DNA of 64,000 nt from Nodularia sp. NIES-3585 (lineage in GTDB: Bacteria; Cyanobacteriota; Cyanobacteriia; Cyanobacteriales; Nostocaceae), in contig NZ_BDUB01000001.1 in the NCBI RefSeq assembly GCF_002218065.1, positions 569,567 to 633,566 on the forward strand, written 5' to 3'. The position numbers and the translations under genes were made by a program. The stretch's first letter is position 1, and every line of letters starts with the position of its first letter. Positions 1 through 8,805 of this stretch are shown here, piece after piece. The notes beneath the pieces are model-generated. The model was given only the letters and a program-made list of their open reading frames with translations, was not told the origin of the DNA and searched no databases.

Positions 1-2675
1 CTAATTCTCTGACGATAGGTAGATGCCAGATTCATTTGAGTTTGCGCCCAAGGTTTTGGAAAGTCTTCACGAGTACGAATGGAAAGAGCATTTTGATAAC
101 AAGCGATCGCTTGTTCTAAATTCTCAGCCTTGTCACCTGTAATGCGATCGCGGTAAACAATACCTAGATTGTTTTGTACTTGCGCCCATCCTTCAGGGAA
201 TTTATCACGAGTGAAAACCTGCATTGCAGCTTCACCAGCTTTAATTGCTAATTCTGCATTTTCTACCAGATCACCACGAATTCTAAAGCAGTAAGCAAGG
301 ACGAGATTATCATGAATCATTGCCCATAGTTCGGGAAATTGAGCGCAGTTATAAACTTGTAAAGCATTCTCCAAGTAAAAAAGCGAATTTTCCAGGTTTT
401 CTGCTCTTTCACCCTTGATCCGAACGTTGTAAGCATTCGCTAGTAAAGTTTGACACATAACCCATTCTTTTGGTGAATCTTCGAGAGTCAAAACTTTAGA
501 AGCAATTTCGTAACCTGTAATGGCAATTTCTAAATTGTTCGCCTCATTACCTCGTCGAAATTCCTTAATTAGAAGACTTAAACCTATAAGACTCGCAGCA
601 ATATCTTTTGCATTCTCTGGCGATACTTTGGATAAAATGGTTGTTACATAATTTCGCAAAACAGTTGCAAAATGTTCATCAAGTTTGTGTTTGTTTGCTT
701 CCAGCAACGGGTAAACAACTTGTTGATTGTCTGTAATCTTTGAAGTTTCTCGCCATAACTCAATCAGAAATAGTTCTCGAATCTGATTTTGAATGTTTCC
801 CCATTGTTCAGGAAAATCTTTCTTGGTAAAAACACTAGCCGCTACCTCATAACCTGTAGAAGCAATTTTTAAGTTAATTGCTTTATCACCTTGTGGAAAC
901 TCCCGAATCAGATTACTCAAACTTAAAAGAGTTGCAGCAACTTGAATAGCTTGCCCAGATGGTATCTCTCTGAAAACATCCTCAAGCCTTTGCAAGTTCT
1001 GAATAAATTGTTCATCTAATTTGTTGAGATTATTTTCGAGAATTTGATATACTGCTTGTGATTTTACATTACTTTCAGAAGTTGCCTGTAATAACTGCTC
1101 AAGAAATTGTGAATCTGAGAAAATTTGTTGAATTTCGCCACTATCTAACAGATTTAAAACCTGTTGAATCCCAGAACGCTCTGCATATTCTCTAGCTTTA
1201 TCTCGTTCCCCATTGGTGATACAGAAGACCACCATGCTAGTGTATACAAATATTTCTTCAGATATTTGTTGTGGCTGAGAAATGTTACTCCAACTGCGAA
1301 TTTTTTCTACAGCTTCAATGGCAATATTATAACCTGCAAAAGCTTCTGCTTTCATACCAGAAGCCAAAGCTGTCTTACCTAAACTCAATCCAGCTTGTAT
1401 GCAATATCTGGGAAATTTGGTTGGAGTGAAGACTTGCAAGGCAGCGTGGAAACATTCAAGTGCTTGAGGAAATTTATCTGTTTCCCAATAAGCGTTTCCC
1501 AGACTGCTTTTAGTTCCTGCCCATCGTTCAGGATAATCAGAAATAGTGTAAACTTCTAAGGCATTAATATATGCCGAAATCGCCTTTTCTAAATTCTTTT
1601 GTTTATTGCCTAGAATTCTTTTATGGTAAGCATTAGCAAGGTTATGTTGACTACTAGCCCAATAATAGGGCGATGCCGAACGGGTACGCACTTGTAACGC
1701 GACTTGATAACAAGCGATCGCCTTTTCTAAATTCTGTGCTTCATCACCCTGAATCCTACAAAGGTAGGCATTACCCAAATTATTTTGAAGAGTACCCCAA
1801 AGTTCAGGAAGTTGAGCGCGGTTAACGACTTTTAACGCAGTCTCATAGCAAGAAATTGACTTTTCAATATTTTCGGCTTTGTCTCCGGTAATTCTGTCAG
1901 TATAGACAAGACCAAGATTATTTTGAACTCTTGCCCACTCTTGAGGAAAAGCTTCACGGGTGTAGATAATCTGAGCATTATTACAAGCAACAATTGCCTT
2001 CTCTTGGTTATCAGCCCGATTTCCTCGTATTCGGTGGCGGTACGGTGGGGCTAAATTTAATTGAAGTTCTGCCCATTTTTGTGGAAAAGCTTCACGGGTA
2101 AAAATGGTAGCAGCAACTTCGTACCCTGTAATCGCAATCTCTAAGTTGATATCTCTGTTACCCAACGGAGATTTATACATGAGACTGCTAAAACCAATAA
2201 TTAGTGTTGCCAGCATCTCTGCCGTTTCTAGATTAGCATTCTGTAAAGTAGAAATAGCCCATTTATGATACTGCTGAAGAAAATTGTCATTGAGTTTATC
2301 CCTATTAGCTTGGAGCAATCTGTAGACAACTTGTAGGTTGCCTTGGCTTTCTCCAATTGTCTTGAATATCTCATCCACAAGAGGAGGAATTTGTAAAAAG
2401 TTTGCGCTCTCTGATCGACTGTTGCTCGCATCTGTGGCAGTGGTAACGCTTCTAAAAAATGGTGTATTGGGGATCTCTTTAGCAAGATGGATTAAATAAT
2501 CAACAAAATTCTGGTTTCCTTGCTGTGCCATCATGCTAGATACCTGCTTAATTGCTTCTATTAACCCATCATCAATTAAGTCAGGATTTGCCATCAAAAT
2601 CTTTAACTCTTCTCCATCACGACAGGTCAACAGATGGTGGATTAGTCTGTAATAATCTTCGCTAAGTGGTTTCAT
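1..2675 (-). CDS. TPR-repeat protein, C-terminus beyond left edge (probable CHAT-type)
   Basis: The reading frame opens at ATG 2675 (MKPLSEDYYRLIHHLL) and stays open to base 1, so at least 891 residues are present and the C-terminus is missing. After an N-terminal helical region of about 200 residues the protein is made of tetratricopeptide repeats of about 50 residues with the signature 'NLEKAIACYQxAL...FPexWaxxQxNLGxAY'. This repeat style is typical of cyanobacterial TPR proteins that end in a CHAT (caspase-like) protease domain; that domain would lie outside the window, so it is inference. The repeats come in blocks separated by helical segments around 'NLEIAITGYEVAA'. The gene follows the DUF1822 gene by about 60 bases on the same strand, and with the sigma-like gene probably forms one operon. 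TPR assignment is firm; CHAT is likely but unseen. Confidence 0.85.
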   Translation of the reverse strand, partial: MKPLSEDYYRLIHHLLTCRDGEELKILMANPDLIDDGLIEAIKQVSSMMAQQGNQNFVDYLIHLAKEIPNTPFFRSVTTATDASNSRSESANFLQIPPLVDEIFKTIGESQGNLQVVYRLLQANRDKLNDNFLQQYHKWAISTLQNANLETAEMLATLIIGFSSLMYKSPLGNRDINLEIAITGYEVAATIFTREAFPQKWAELQLNLAPPYRHRIRGNRADNQEKAIVACNNAQIIYTREAFPQEWARVQNNLGLVYTDRITGDKAENIEKSISCYETALKVVNRAQLPELWGTLQNNLGNAYLCRIQGDEAQNLEKAIACYQVALQVRTRSASPYYWASSQHNLANAYHKRILGNKQKNLEKAISAYINALEVYTISDYPERWAGTKSSLGNAYWETDKFPQALECFHAALQVFTPTKFPRYCIQAGLSLGKTALASGMKAEAFAGYNIAIEAVEKIRSWSNISQPQQISEEIFVYTSMVVFCITNGERDKAREYAERSGIQQVLNLLDSGEIQQIFSDSQFLEQLLQATSESNVKSQAVYQILENNLNKLDEQFIQNLQRLEDVFREIPSGQAIQVAATLLSLSNLIREFPQGDKAINLKIASTGYEVAASVFTKKDFPEQWGNIQNQIRELFLIELWRETSKITDNQQVVYPLLEANKHKLDEHFATVLRNYVTTILSKVSPENAKDIAASLIGLSLLIKEFRRGNEANNLEIAITGYEIASKVLTLEDSPKEWVMCQTLLANAYNVRIKGERAENLENSLFYLENALQVYNCAQFPELWAMIHDNLVLAYCFRIRGDLVENAELAIKAGEAAMQVFTRDKFPEGWAQVQNNLGIVYRDRITGDKAENLEQAIACYQNALSIRTREDFPKPWAQTQMNLASTYRQRI

Positions 2676-2737
2676 GGTTGTTTAAATCTCTTAAATTTTA
2701 AGGGTTATTACAAATATGACAGCAATCTCCACCAAAA

Positions 2738-3496
2738 TTACGCAGCATCTCCCCAAATTTCTGCTAACTTCTCCATTAGCATTTCGGCTAAATCTTGTAA
2801 CTCACTATCATCTTGCTCAATAATTTCACGAGTAGCACCAACAGCCATAGCATCAACCGCTAATATTTCACCCCCAGCATATCGCCACTCAAATTCATCA
2901 CCAGTTCGGTACAGATGCTCAAATTGTGCGGCAATTTCTGATACAGATTTATTTTCTAATATAGAACGGACTTGTACTGCTACCGAGTCATCAGTTTGCA
3001 GAAAAGCGATCGCTTCTTCTAAACGAGTAACTTGCTCTAGGAGAGACTCAATCGGCTGAAGTTCTGACACTGCTAACTGAGCAGGTGGATTCACTTCATC
3101 AAAGGCTGGTGCAAATCCTAATAGCTGCACTGAGTCTAAGCTTTCCTGAAACTGTATAGCTACATAGCCAATGCGATTTTCTATATTACTCGGTAATAAA
3201 ATCACAGTTTCTGTGGGTAAAACTGGACAACATTCTAATGTTCCCACATTGGGAATTACCAAATTAGCTACATTTGATAAAGCTGCTGTTACTGGATTCC
3301 AGCAATCTGAATTTGTTAAATCTGTTGGTATTTGTAACCATTTTAAATAACAGTGGACTGCGTAAACTGCTAACGCATTTAGGTAAACTCTTTTCCCTTT
3401 TTCAACAGTGCTTTGTTGAGCAGCTAAATTTCTGGCTCTAGAATGAATCTCTAAATCTAGAGGAATCATTAACAATGGGGAAATTGTGCTATTCAT
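2738..3496 (-). CDS. DUF1822 family protein
   Basis: This 252-residue protein resembles the cyanobacterial DUF1822 family, whose function is unknown. Recognisable features are the N-terminal 'MIPLDLEIHSRARNLAAQQS' segment, the 'YLNALAVYAVHCYLKWLQI' helix and a central 'GYVAIQFQESLDSVQLLGF' region. No signal peptide or membrane segment is visible, so it is probably cytoplasmic. Its ATG overlaps the TGA of the upstream sigma-like gene by 4 bases (ATGA), indicating translational coupling. The TPR gene follows. The order sigma-like, DUF1822, TPR/CHAT is one I recall from other cyanobacteria, which suggests the three work together, perhaps as a regulated signalling or protease module; that role is inference. 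Confidence 0.8.
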   Translation of the reverse strand: MNSTISPLLMIPLDLEIHSRARNLAAQQSTVEKGKRVYLNALAVYAVHCYLKWLQIPTDLTNSDCWNPVTAALSNVANLVIPNVGTLECCPVLPTETVILLPSNIENRIGYVAIQFQESLDSVQLLGFAPAFDEVNPPAQLAVSELQPIESLLEQVTRLEEAIAFLQTDDSVAVQVRSILENKSVSEIAAQFEHLYRTGDEFEWRYAGGEILAVDAMAVGATREIIEQDDSELQDLAEMLMEKLAEIWGDAA

Positions 3497-4188
3497 AAAG
3501 ATTGCTCCTGTTTATATCCTAAATCTTCAGCAATTTTTTGTAATAATGGTTCGCATTTTCTCTTCCAATGCGAATTGACAGTTGTGTAAGGAATACTCAA
3601 ATCTTTTGCTATATCTGCAAATTTGTCAGGCGGTTCTTTGAGTACACGCCTCTGGCTAAGAAATTGACAATTACACTGAGCCGAAGAACTAGGATAGCTA
3701 TTTTTGAGTTTTCCTTCAGGATCTTGTTCGATGTAAAGCTCTAATTCTAGACCAATCCGTTGAGTAGTTTCTCGCTGAGAGTTTTGAATTAGACTATCCA
3801 AACCACTCAAAGTAGAATGGGGTAGCTTGTCCAGTAGTGTTACTTCGCCAAAATCAGATTTAATGGGTGCATCCAAGCTAAGTGGAGCATCTTTATCAGG
3901 AGAATATAAATCTTTAATTCTCCATTTTAGGTAGCCGTTAACCCATCTCACTAAACTTTTGGCAACTGAGTTAGAATCAGGCTGAAATTGAGAAATATTA
4001 TTGCTAATCCACTCAAAAGTACGGTTTAGGGCTGCTAGATAGTCTGGATGAGAGGATTTGAGTAATCCTGGAAGTTGCTGAATTTCCCATATTAGTTTAC
4101 TCATGGCCAATCGCCATTTTATGCTTTTAGGTGGATGTTGACCTACTTGTGTAATCAAAGTAGTCAAACGTTCTTCTAAGTCATCCAT
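3493..4188 (-). CDS. sigma-70 family RNA polymerase sigma factor-like protein
   Basis: I chose the ATG at 4188 (MDDLEERLTTLITQ), giving 231 residues, because the family normally begins there; an in-frame ATG at 4284 would add 32 residues that look non-conserved. Neither start has a clear ribosome binding site. Residues of about 80-130 ('VRWVNGYLKWRIKDLY') resemble sigma region 2, and the C-terminal 'FADIAKDLSIPYTTVNSHW' resembles the helix-turn-helix of region 4. It is shorter and more diverged than group 1/2 sigma factors and is of the cyanobacterial ECF-like type found beside DUF1822 genes. Whether it binds core polymerase is unknown. It is the first gene of the three-gene minus-strand operon. 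Confidence 0.75.
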   Translation of the reverse strand: MDDLEERLTTLITQVGQHPPKSIKWRLAMSKLIWEIQQLPGLLKSSHPDYLAALNRTFEWISNNISQFQPDSNSVAKSLVRWVNGYLKWRIKDLYSPDKDAPLSLDAPIKSDFGEVTLLDKLPHSTLSGLDSLIQNSQRETTQRIGLELELYIEQDPEGKLKNSYPSSSAQCNCQFLSQRRVLKEPPDKFADIAKDLSIPYTTVNSHWKRKCEPLLQKIAEDLGYKQEQSL

Positions 4189-4308
4189 GCCACTTTTTTC
4201 AAAGGTGTGATTTTTGTGATCACCATTATCCCATGTAGTCAGATGCTTATATCTATAGCAATATCCAGAATTTTTCGAGAGCATATTTTGATAAAATTCA
4301 ACTAGATG

Positions 4309-4575
4309 CTATTGGTAAGTTCTATTTGTAAGCTCAAAAGCCGAATTTCTGATCCCTGGTGGTAACAGACTATTTCCACGGGAATTATTGCAAGTGAAAC
4401 AAGCCAACCGCAGATTTGAGATACTATTAGATCCGCCTCGGCTTTTAGGAATTAAGTGTTCAATAGTTGTTTCCGATTTAGTCATTTGCTTACGACACCA
4501 GCAACAGCAATTTCCATACATTTTTAATAACTGTTGTCTCTTGCTACGCTTCGAGGCTGGAGACATATTAGCCAT
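4309..4575 (-). CDS. HNH endonuclease
   Basis: This 88-residue protein is a minimal HNH nuclease. It shows a zinc-binding CCCWC cluster near residue 25, then 'TTIEHLIPKSRGGSN' with the catalytic His, 'NLRLACFTCNNSRGN' with the second Cys pair and the conserved Asn residues, and little else. The family cleaves DNA using one divalent metal; free-standing HNH proteins of this size may be homing-type, repair or phage-linked nucleases, and the sequence does not say which. It lies 25 bases upstream of the longer possible start of the sigma-like gene, on the same strand, so it could be co-transcribed. A possible decayed CRISPR pair lies 180 bases upstream, but no cas gene accompanies it. Confidence 0.85.
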   Translation of the reverse strand: MANMSPASKRSKRQQLLKMYGNCCCWCRKQMTKSETTIEHLIPKSRGGSNSISNLRLACFTCNNSRGNSLLPPGIRNSAFELTNRTYQ

Positions 4576-4753
4576 AATTTCACTGCCTGAGTTTCAAGTT
4601 TTGAAGGTGTTCACTTGCTTAACAGGGCAGGATGAAAAAATTACGCAGACTTTTTTTTGATGACGTTGCCAAAATAGGAGCAAACTATTGAAAGCTGGGC
4701 GTTGCTGAATTTTGGAATCTATTTAAATTTCCCAATTTAGGACTCCAATTTAA

Positions 4754-4860
4754 GTTTTAGTCCCCTTGCGGGGATTAGGTTAGCGAAAGTTATTGTTGTA
4801 CCTTTATCTACAACATATATGTTGGTTGCACTCCCCTTGCGGGGATTAGGTTAGTTGATT
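4754..4860. CRISPR. Relic two-repeat CRISPR-like unit
   Basis: A 23-base block, TCCCCTTGCGGGGATTAGGT plus TAG, occurs at 4761-4783 and again at 4832-4854, exactly 71 bases apart. If the first copy is extended to GTT at 4754 and GAAAG at 4789, the unit is 36 bases with a 35-base spacer, typical CRISPR geometry. The block contains the CCCC-TTGC-GGGG palindrome common in cyanobacterial repeats. The flanks of the two copies have diverged, and no leader or cas gene is seen, so this is at best a decayed mini-array. Two copies of a dispersed palindrome are an alternative. Confidence 0.45.
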
Positions 4861-4927
4861 TTGGTTTAACTTTCACTCAGTTTTAAAGCCTAGTAGAAAT
4901 GATTTTTACATCTCCCATAAAAGCTAA

Positions 4928-4963
4928 CAGTGATTAGCTGTTAAAATTTTAGACTAATCACTG
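4928..4963 (-). terminator. Candidate pgk terminator hairpin
   Basis: The inverted repeat CAGTGATTAG (4928-4937) and CTAATCACTG (4954-4963) forms a perfect 10-bp stem with a 16-base loop just downstream of the pgk stop codon. The following T-tract on the minus strand is weak, so termination is plausible rather than sure. Confidence 0.45.
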
Positions 4964-4978
4964 CTAACTGTTAACTAA

Positions 4979-6181
4979 TTACGCTTCATCTAAAGCGGCA
5001 ATTCCAGGTAATGTCTTACCTTCAAGCAACTCCAAACTAGCGCCACCACCTGTAGAGATATGGCTCATTTGGTCAGCTAAACCAACCTTTTCCACAGCCG
5101 CCACGGAGTCACCACCACCGATGATCGTGGTTGTCCCAGTTTTGCTAATTTCCGCCAGAGTATGAGCGATCGCTTCAGTCCCGGCGGCAAATTTATCAAA
5201 CTCAAACACACCCATTGGGCCGTTCCAAATCACGGTTTTGCAATCAGCCAAAGCTGCTTGAAAGACTTTGATTGAATCGGGGCCAATGTCCAAACCCATG
5301 CCATCAGCAGGAATATTTTCAATGCTGACAGTTGTCGCATTGGCATCGGGGGCAAACTTATCGGCTGAGACAATATCTGTGGGTAGCAGTAAAGCCACGC
5401 CACGTTCCTTGGCTTTAGCTTCCAAAGTCTTAGCTAGTTCTAGCTTGTCTTCTTCCACCAAAGACTTACCAACACTCAAACCACGGGCTTTATAGAAGGT
5501 GAAAATCATCCCACCGCCAATGATCAGTTTGTCGCACTTCTCTAGTAGAGTTTCAATCACACCGATTTTGCTGGAAACTTTGGAACCGCCAATAATCGCT
5601 ACCAAAGGACGTTGGGGATTTTCAATGGCGTTTTGCAGATACTGCAATTCCTTCTCAATCAAATATCCACCCACAGAAGGACTCAAATAATGAGTTACAC
5701 CTTCGGTAGAAGCATGGGCGCGGTGTGCAGTCCCAAAAGCATCATTTACATAAAAATCAGCATTAGCTGCCAGTTTCTTCGCAAATTCTGGGTCGTTCTT
5801 CTCTTCTTCTTTGTAAAAACGGACATTTTCTAAAATCAGAACTTGTCCATTTTGTAAAGCACCGACTTGGGCAGTAACTGCATCGCCGATACAGTCATCA
5901 GTTTTGACAACTTCTTGACCTAGCAATTCCGAGAGACGTTTAGCAACTGGGGTCAAACGCAATTTATCATCTACACCCTTGGGACGACCAAAATGGCTAG
6001 CTAAAATTACCTTAGCTCCCTTTTGCATCAAATCTTTGATGGTGGGCAGTGCAGCGCGAATGCGAGTATCGTCTGTGATGTTACCTTTGTCATCCAGAGG
6101 CACGTTAAAGTCAACCCGCACTAAGGCACGTTTACCTGAGATATCAGCAGCGGACAAATTTGCTAAAGTTTTTTTGGACAT
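4979..6181 (-). CDS. pgk: phosphoglycerate kinase
   Basis: The 400-residue product is a full-length phosphoglycerate kinase, which interconverts 1,3-bisphosphoglycerate plus ADP with 3-phosphoglycerate plus ATP in glycolysis and, in this phototroph, in the Calvin cycle. Diagnostic segments are '[20 protein letters not shown]' at the N-terminus, '[11 protein letters not shown]' for substrate binding, '[15 protein letters not shown]' in the hinge and nucleotide region, 'WNGPMGVFE', and the C-terminal '[13 protein letters not shown]' and '[15 protein letters not shown]'. A GGAGAG ribosome binding site lies about 8 bases upstream of the ATG. It is divergent from the universal stress protein gene across about 90 bases. 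No anomalies. Confidence 0.98.
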   Translation of the reverse strand: MSKKTLANLSAADISGKRALVRVDFNVPLDDKGNITDDTRIRAALPTIKDLMQKGAKVILASHFGRPKGVDDKLRLTPVAKRLSELLGQEVVKTDDCIGDAVTAQVGALQNGQVLILENVRFYKEEEKNDPEFAKKLAANADFYVNDAFGTAHRAHASTEGVTHYLSPSVGGYLIEKELQYLQNAIENPQRPLVAIIGGSKVSSKIGVIETLLEKCDKLIIGGGMIFTFYKARGLSVGKSLVEEDKLELAKTLEAKAKERGVALLLPTDIVSADKFAPDANATTVSIENIPADGMGLDIGPDSIKVFQAALADCKTVIWNGPMGVFEFDKFAAGTEAIAHTLAEISKTGTTTIIGGGDSVAAVEKVGLADQMSHISTGGGASLELLEGKTLPGIAALDEA

Positions 6182-6270
6182 AGATAGACTCTCCTGATTG
6201 CCTTTTTGTTATTGTTTTGAAAGTAGAACCATCAAGATTTTACCGGAGTCAGGGGTGCTAGGAGAGCGAT

Positions 6271-6678
6271 ATGTTCAAAACAGTGCTATTTCCAATTGAT
6301 CAAAGCCGGGAAGCGCGGGAAGCTGCGGATGTAGTTACCAACGTTGTACAGCAGTATGGCAGTCGCTTGGTGCTGCTGTCTGTGGTGGAAGAACCGCCCA
6401 CAGATGCACAGAATCCAGAGCCAATGATGTCGTCAGAAGTTGTGTCTAAATTGCTGGAAAATGCCCAAGCTTTGTTTTCACAGCAAGGAATTCAAGCCGA
6501 GATTCTGGAAAGACAGGGTAAACCAGCGTTTACTATCTGCGATGTTGCTGACGACATTGGGGCAGATTTAATTATCATGGGCTGTAGAGGTTTAGGTTTG
6601 ACTGAAGAGGGCGCAGGTGATAGCGTTACCACCCGTGTAATTAATCTTTCACCTTGTCCAGTACTGATTGTGCCTTAA
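6271..6678 (+). CDS. universal stress protein (UspA family)
   Basis: This 135-residue protein has the complete UspA fold: 'MFKTVLFPIDQSREAREAAD' at the N-terminus, a central helix-strand region, and the ATP-binding C-terminal motif 'IIMGCRGLGLTEEGAGDSVT' followed by 'CPVLIVP'. The G-2x-G-9x-G(S/T) nucleotide signature is close to intact but reads GxxG with 'EEGAGDS', so ATP binding is likely but not certain. Such proteins are small cytoplasmic stress-induced factors. The start has an AGGAGAG ribosome binding site. A palindrome follows the stop codon. It is divergent from pgk. Confidence 0.92.
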   Translation: MFKTVLFPIDQSREAREAADVVTNVVQQYGSRLVLLSVVEEPPTDAQNPEPMMSSEVVSKLLENAQALFSQQGIQAEILERQGKPAFTICDVADDIGADLIIMGCRGLGLTEEGAGDSVTTRVINLSPCPVLIVP

Positions 6679-6687
6679 CGGTGCTGC

Positions 6688-6715
6688 GTAGAGACGCGAA
6701 CAATCGCGTCTGTAC
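6688..6715 (+). terminator. Palindromic repeat/terminator after the stress protein gene
   Basis: GTAGAGACGCGA (6688-6699) pairs with TCGCGTCTGTAC (6704-6715) with one mismatch and a 4-base loop, followed by AAAAAATT. This GTAGAGAC...GTCTCTAC palindrome is a dispersed repeat in cyanobacteria; another occurs near 12940-12967. It may also end transcription. Confidence 0.5.
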
Positions 6716-7274
6716 AAAAAATTGTCATTAAGCCCCTACCCTGGTGGGCAATCTTCTCTCTCGGCATTTTTCAGATATCAAATTCAAAGATTCGTAACAT
6801 CCCTCCATGCTCACAGGTGACAAAGTTCGGTTATCCGGCTACTGATCAGCAACTGAGCAAGGGTTTTTAGCGTCACTATAGATATAGTCAGTCAAATTCA
6901 GGGAGCTTATTTTTTTTTAACAAAACATTTTTGGATTATAATTGTAAGATTTGTCTAAGACACTTTACTATCAGCTTGATTTGTCTTAATATAGAATAAG
7001 TGGAACTCATATCGACTTCATATTTTACAGTTGCCAATGGCGACTGGGGATAAAAAGAATTTTCCTAAATAATCAAGTGTGCTTCTAAGAGATTCAAAAA
7101 TTTAGGGAAGGTAGAGGAACCTATATCAGGGATGCATCTTCATCTTCCATACGCGGTGTATGAATTGACTTCTTTTGGTAGCGCCCTATGTTCCGTGATA
7201 TGTGTACTACCTTTCCAGACCAGATTTAGTTATTAAAGATCCGTCGTGTTTACGGAGTAGAGGACAACGCACCA
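6716..7274 (+). other. Long 5' region of the sigma factor gene
   Basis: About 560 bases without a convincing gene. It is AT-rich, with T-rich tracts near 6908-6920. The length suggests several promoters or a long leader for the sigma factor, but I cannot identify a specific promoter or known riboswitch. Confidence 0.4.
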
Positions 7275-8258
7275 ATGGCTATTGTTAACACCAAAACTGA
7301 AAATCACAATACCAAGTTCACTGCTGATATGGTAAGAACCTATCTGCGGGAAATTGGTCGTGTACCATTGCTAACTCGAGAAGAAGAGATTATTTTTGGT
7401 AAGCAGGTACAACAAATGATGATGCTTCTGGATGCTAAACAGGTTTTAGTCAAGGAGCTAGATCATGAACCCAGTTTATCAGAGTGGGCTGCCCATGTTA
7501 ACCTGCCGGAAGCAGAGGTAACACAGACTGTAGCGCAAGGTAAACGAGCCAAGCAAAAGATGATTGAAGCGAACCTGCGCTTGGTTGTGGCGATCGCGAA
7601 GAAATATCAAAAGCGCAACATGGAGTTTTTGGACTTGATCCAAGAAGGAACTCTGGGTTTAGAACGGGGTGTAGAGAAGTTTGATCCCACCAGGGGATAT
7701 AAGTTTTCCACCTATGCTTACTGGTGGATTCGCCAAGCGATTACTCGCGCGATCGCTCAACAAGGACGCACCATTCGTTTACCGATTCATATCACCGAAA
7801 AACTCAACAAAATCAAAAAAGTACAGCGAGAACTGGCTCAAAAGTTTGGGCGATCGCCTACACCTAGCGAAATTGCTCAAGAGTTGGAATTAGAGCCTAT
7901 GCAGATTCGCGAGTACCTAAACATGGCTCGTCAACCAGTGTCGTTAGATGTGAAAGTCGGCGACAACCAGGATACTGAGTTGCAAGAAATGCTTGAAGAT
8001 GAAGGCCCATCTCCAGAGTATTACACGACCCAAGAATTCTTGCGTCAAGACCTGAATAATTTGTTGGCAGAACTCACCCCTCAACAGCGACAAGTTTTAG
8101 CCCTGCGCTTTGGTTTAGAAGATGGTAACGAAATGTCTTTAGCCAAAGTCGGTGAACGCTTAAATCTTAGCCGTGAGCGCGTCCGCCAACTAGAACATCA
8201 GGCTCTGGCTCATTTGCGCCGTCGTCGCGCCAATGTTAAAGAGTACGTTGCTAGCTAA
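7275..8258 (+). CDS. Group 2 sigma-70 RNA polymerase sigma factor (RpoD/SigB-like)
   Basis: This 327-residue protein is a non-essential (group 2) sigma-70 factor of the cyanobacterial SigB/SigC/SigD/SigE kind. It lacks region 1.1 and contains region 1.2 'VRTYLREIGRVPLLTREEE', region 2 'EANLRLVVAIAKKYQKRNME' and 'LIQEGTLGLERGVEKFDP', region 2.4 'YAYWWIRQAITRAIA', region 3 'RLPIHITEKLNKIKK', and region 4 'LALRFGLEDG' with helix-turn-helix 'LSRERVRQLEHQALAHLRR'. It directs polymerase to alternative promoters under stress or nutrient shifts. I cannot assign the exact paralogue. A strong terminator follows. The gene is monocistronic. Confidence 0.95.
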   Translation: MAIVNTKTENHNTKFTADMVRTYLREIGRVPLLTREEEIIFGKQVQQMMMLLDAKQVLVKELDHEPSLSEWAAHVNLPEAEVTQTVAQGKRAKQKMIEANLRLVVAIAKKYQKRNMEFLDLIQEGTLGLERGVEKFDPTRGYKFSTYAYWWIRQAITRAIAQQGRTIRLPIHITEKLNKIKKVQRELAQKFGRSPTPSEIAQELELEPMQIREYLNMARQPVSLDVKVGDNQDTELQEMLEDEGPSPEYYTTQEFLRQDLNNLLAELTPQQRQVLALRFGLEDGNEMSLAKVGERLNLSRERVRQLEHQALAHLRRRRANVKEYVAS

Positions 8259-8280
8259 AAGCAGATGGCTTTCGGTGACG

Positions 8281-8309
8281 CGCCTCCTGAACTCAGGGGG
8301 CGATTTTTT
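8281..8309 (+). terminator. Rho-independent terminator of the sigma factor gene
   Basis: CGCCTCCTGA (8281-8290) pairs with TCAGGGGGCG (8293-8302) with one G-T wobble, followed by ATTTTTTA. It begins 22 bases past the stop codon. Confidence 0.85.
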
Positions 8310-8570
8310 ATGGCAATTTCTCAAAATATCCGTACTCTTTCGGAAGAGAGAGATTGGCTGTTGTAGCTTATTATGTTCATAGCGGAAAATTTGGAATGAC
8401 AAAATTCTTAAAAATATGCACTTTTTATTTTCATCTCTGGATGGGATGAATCCTTTGGCGGAAGGATGGACTGCTTAAAATCAGATTATTCGGCAATTAC
8501 AGTGCAAAATTACATAAAAATTTCAGTTTTTGCGCTGTGATTATTTAAGACAATAGAGACAGGACTTACG

Positions 8571-8699
8571 CAAAATTATGAAAAAACGTATCGCTAAAGC
8601 GAAAGCTCCGCTAACGCGAAGTGTGCGCGAAGCGCATACCACAAAGGACACAAAGAACACGAAGTTAAGAGGGTTTCAAAGAGTTCTTGCGTAAGTCCT
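8571..8699. mobile_element. MITE-like element with AGGACTTACGCAA ends
   Basis: A 129-base segment is bounded by perfect 13-base inverted repeats: AGGACTTACGCAA at 8571 and TTGCGTAAGTCCT ending at 8699. It has no open reading frame. The interior contains smaller palindromic GC-rich units (CGCTAAAGCG, GCGCGAAGCGC) of the nested type common in Nostocales. No clear target duplication is seen. It sits in the intergenic region before an exported-protein gene; the rest of 8310-8570 shows nothing recognisable. Confidence 0.65.
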
Positions 8700-8805
8700 A
8701 AGAGATATAAATCAAACCTTTGACGGAACCTTGAACAATAAGTATTTGGTTATGGTTGAAGTAAATTGCAGAAGACACAGTTAATTTTTTGACAGGAGAA
8801 ATCGG

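Noticed and set aside
8190-8402. 70-codon minus-strand frame at the end of the sigma factor gene
   Set aside because: Shadow of the sigma factor gene and its terminator.
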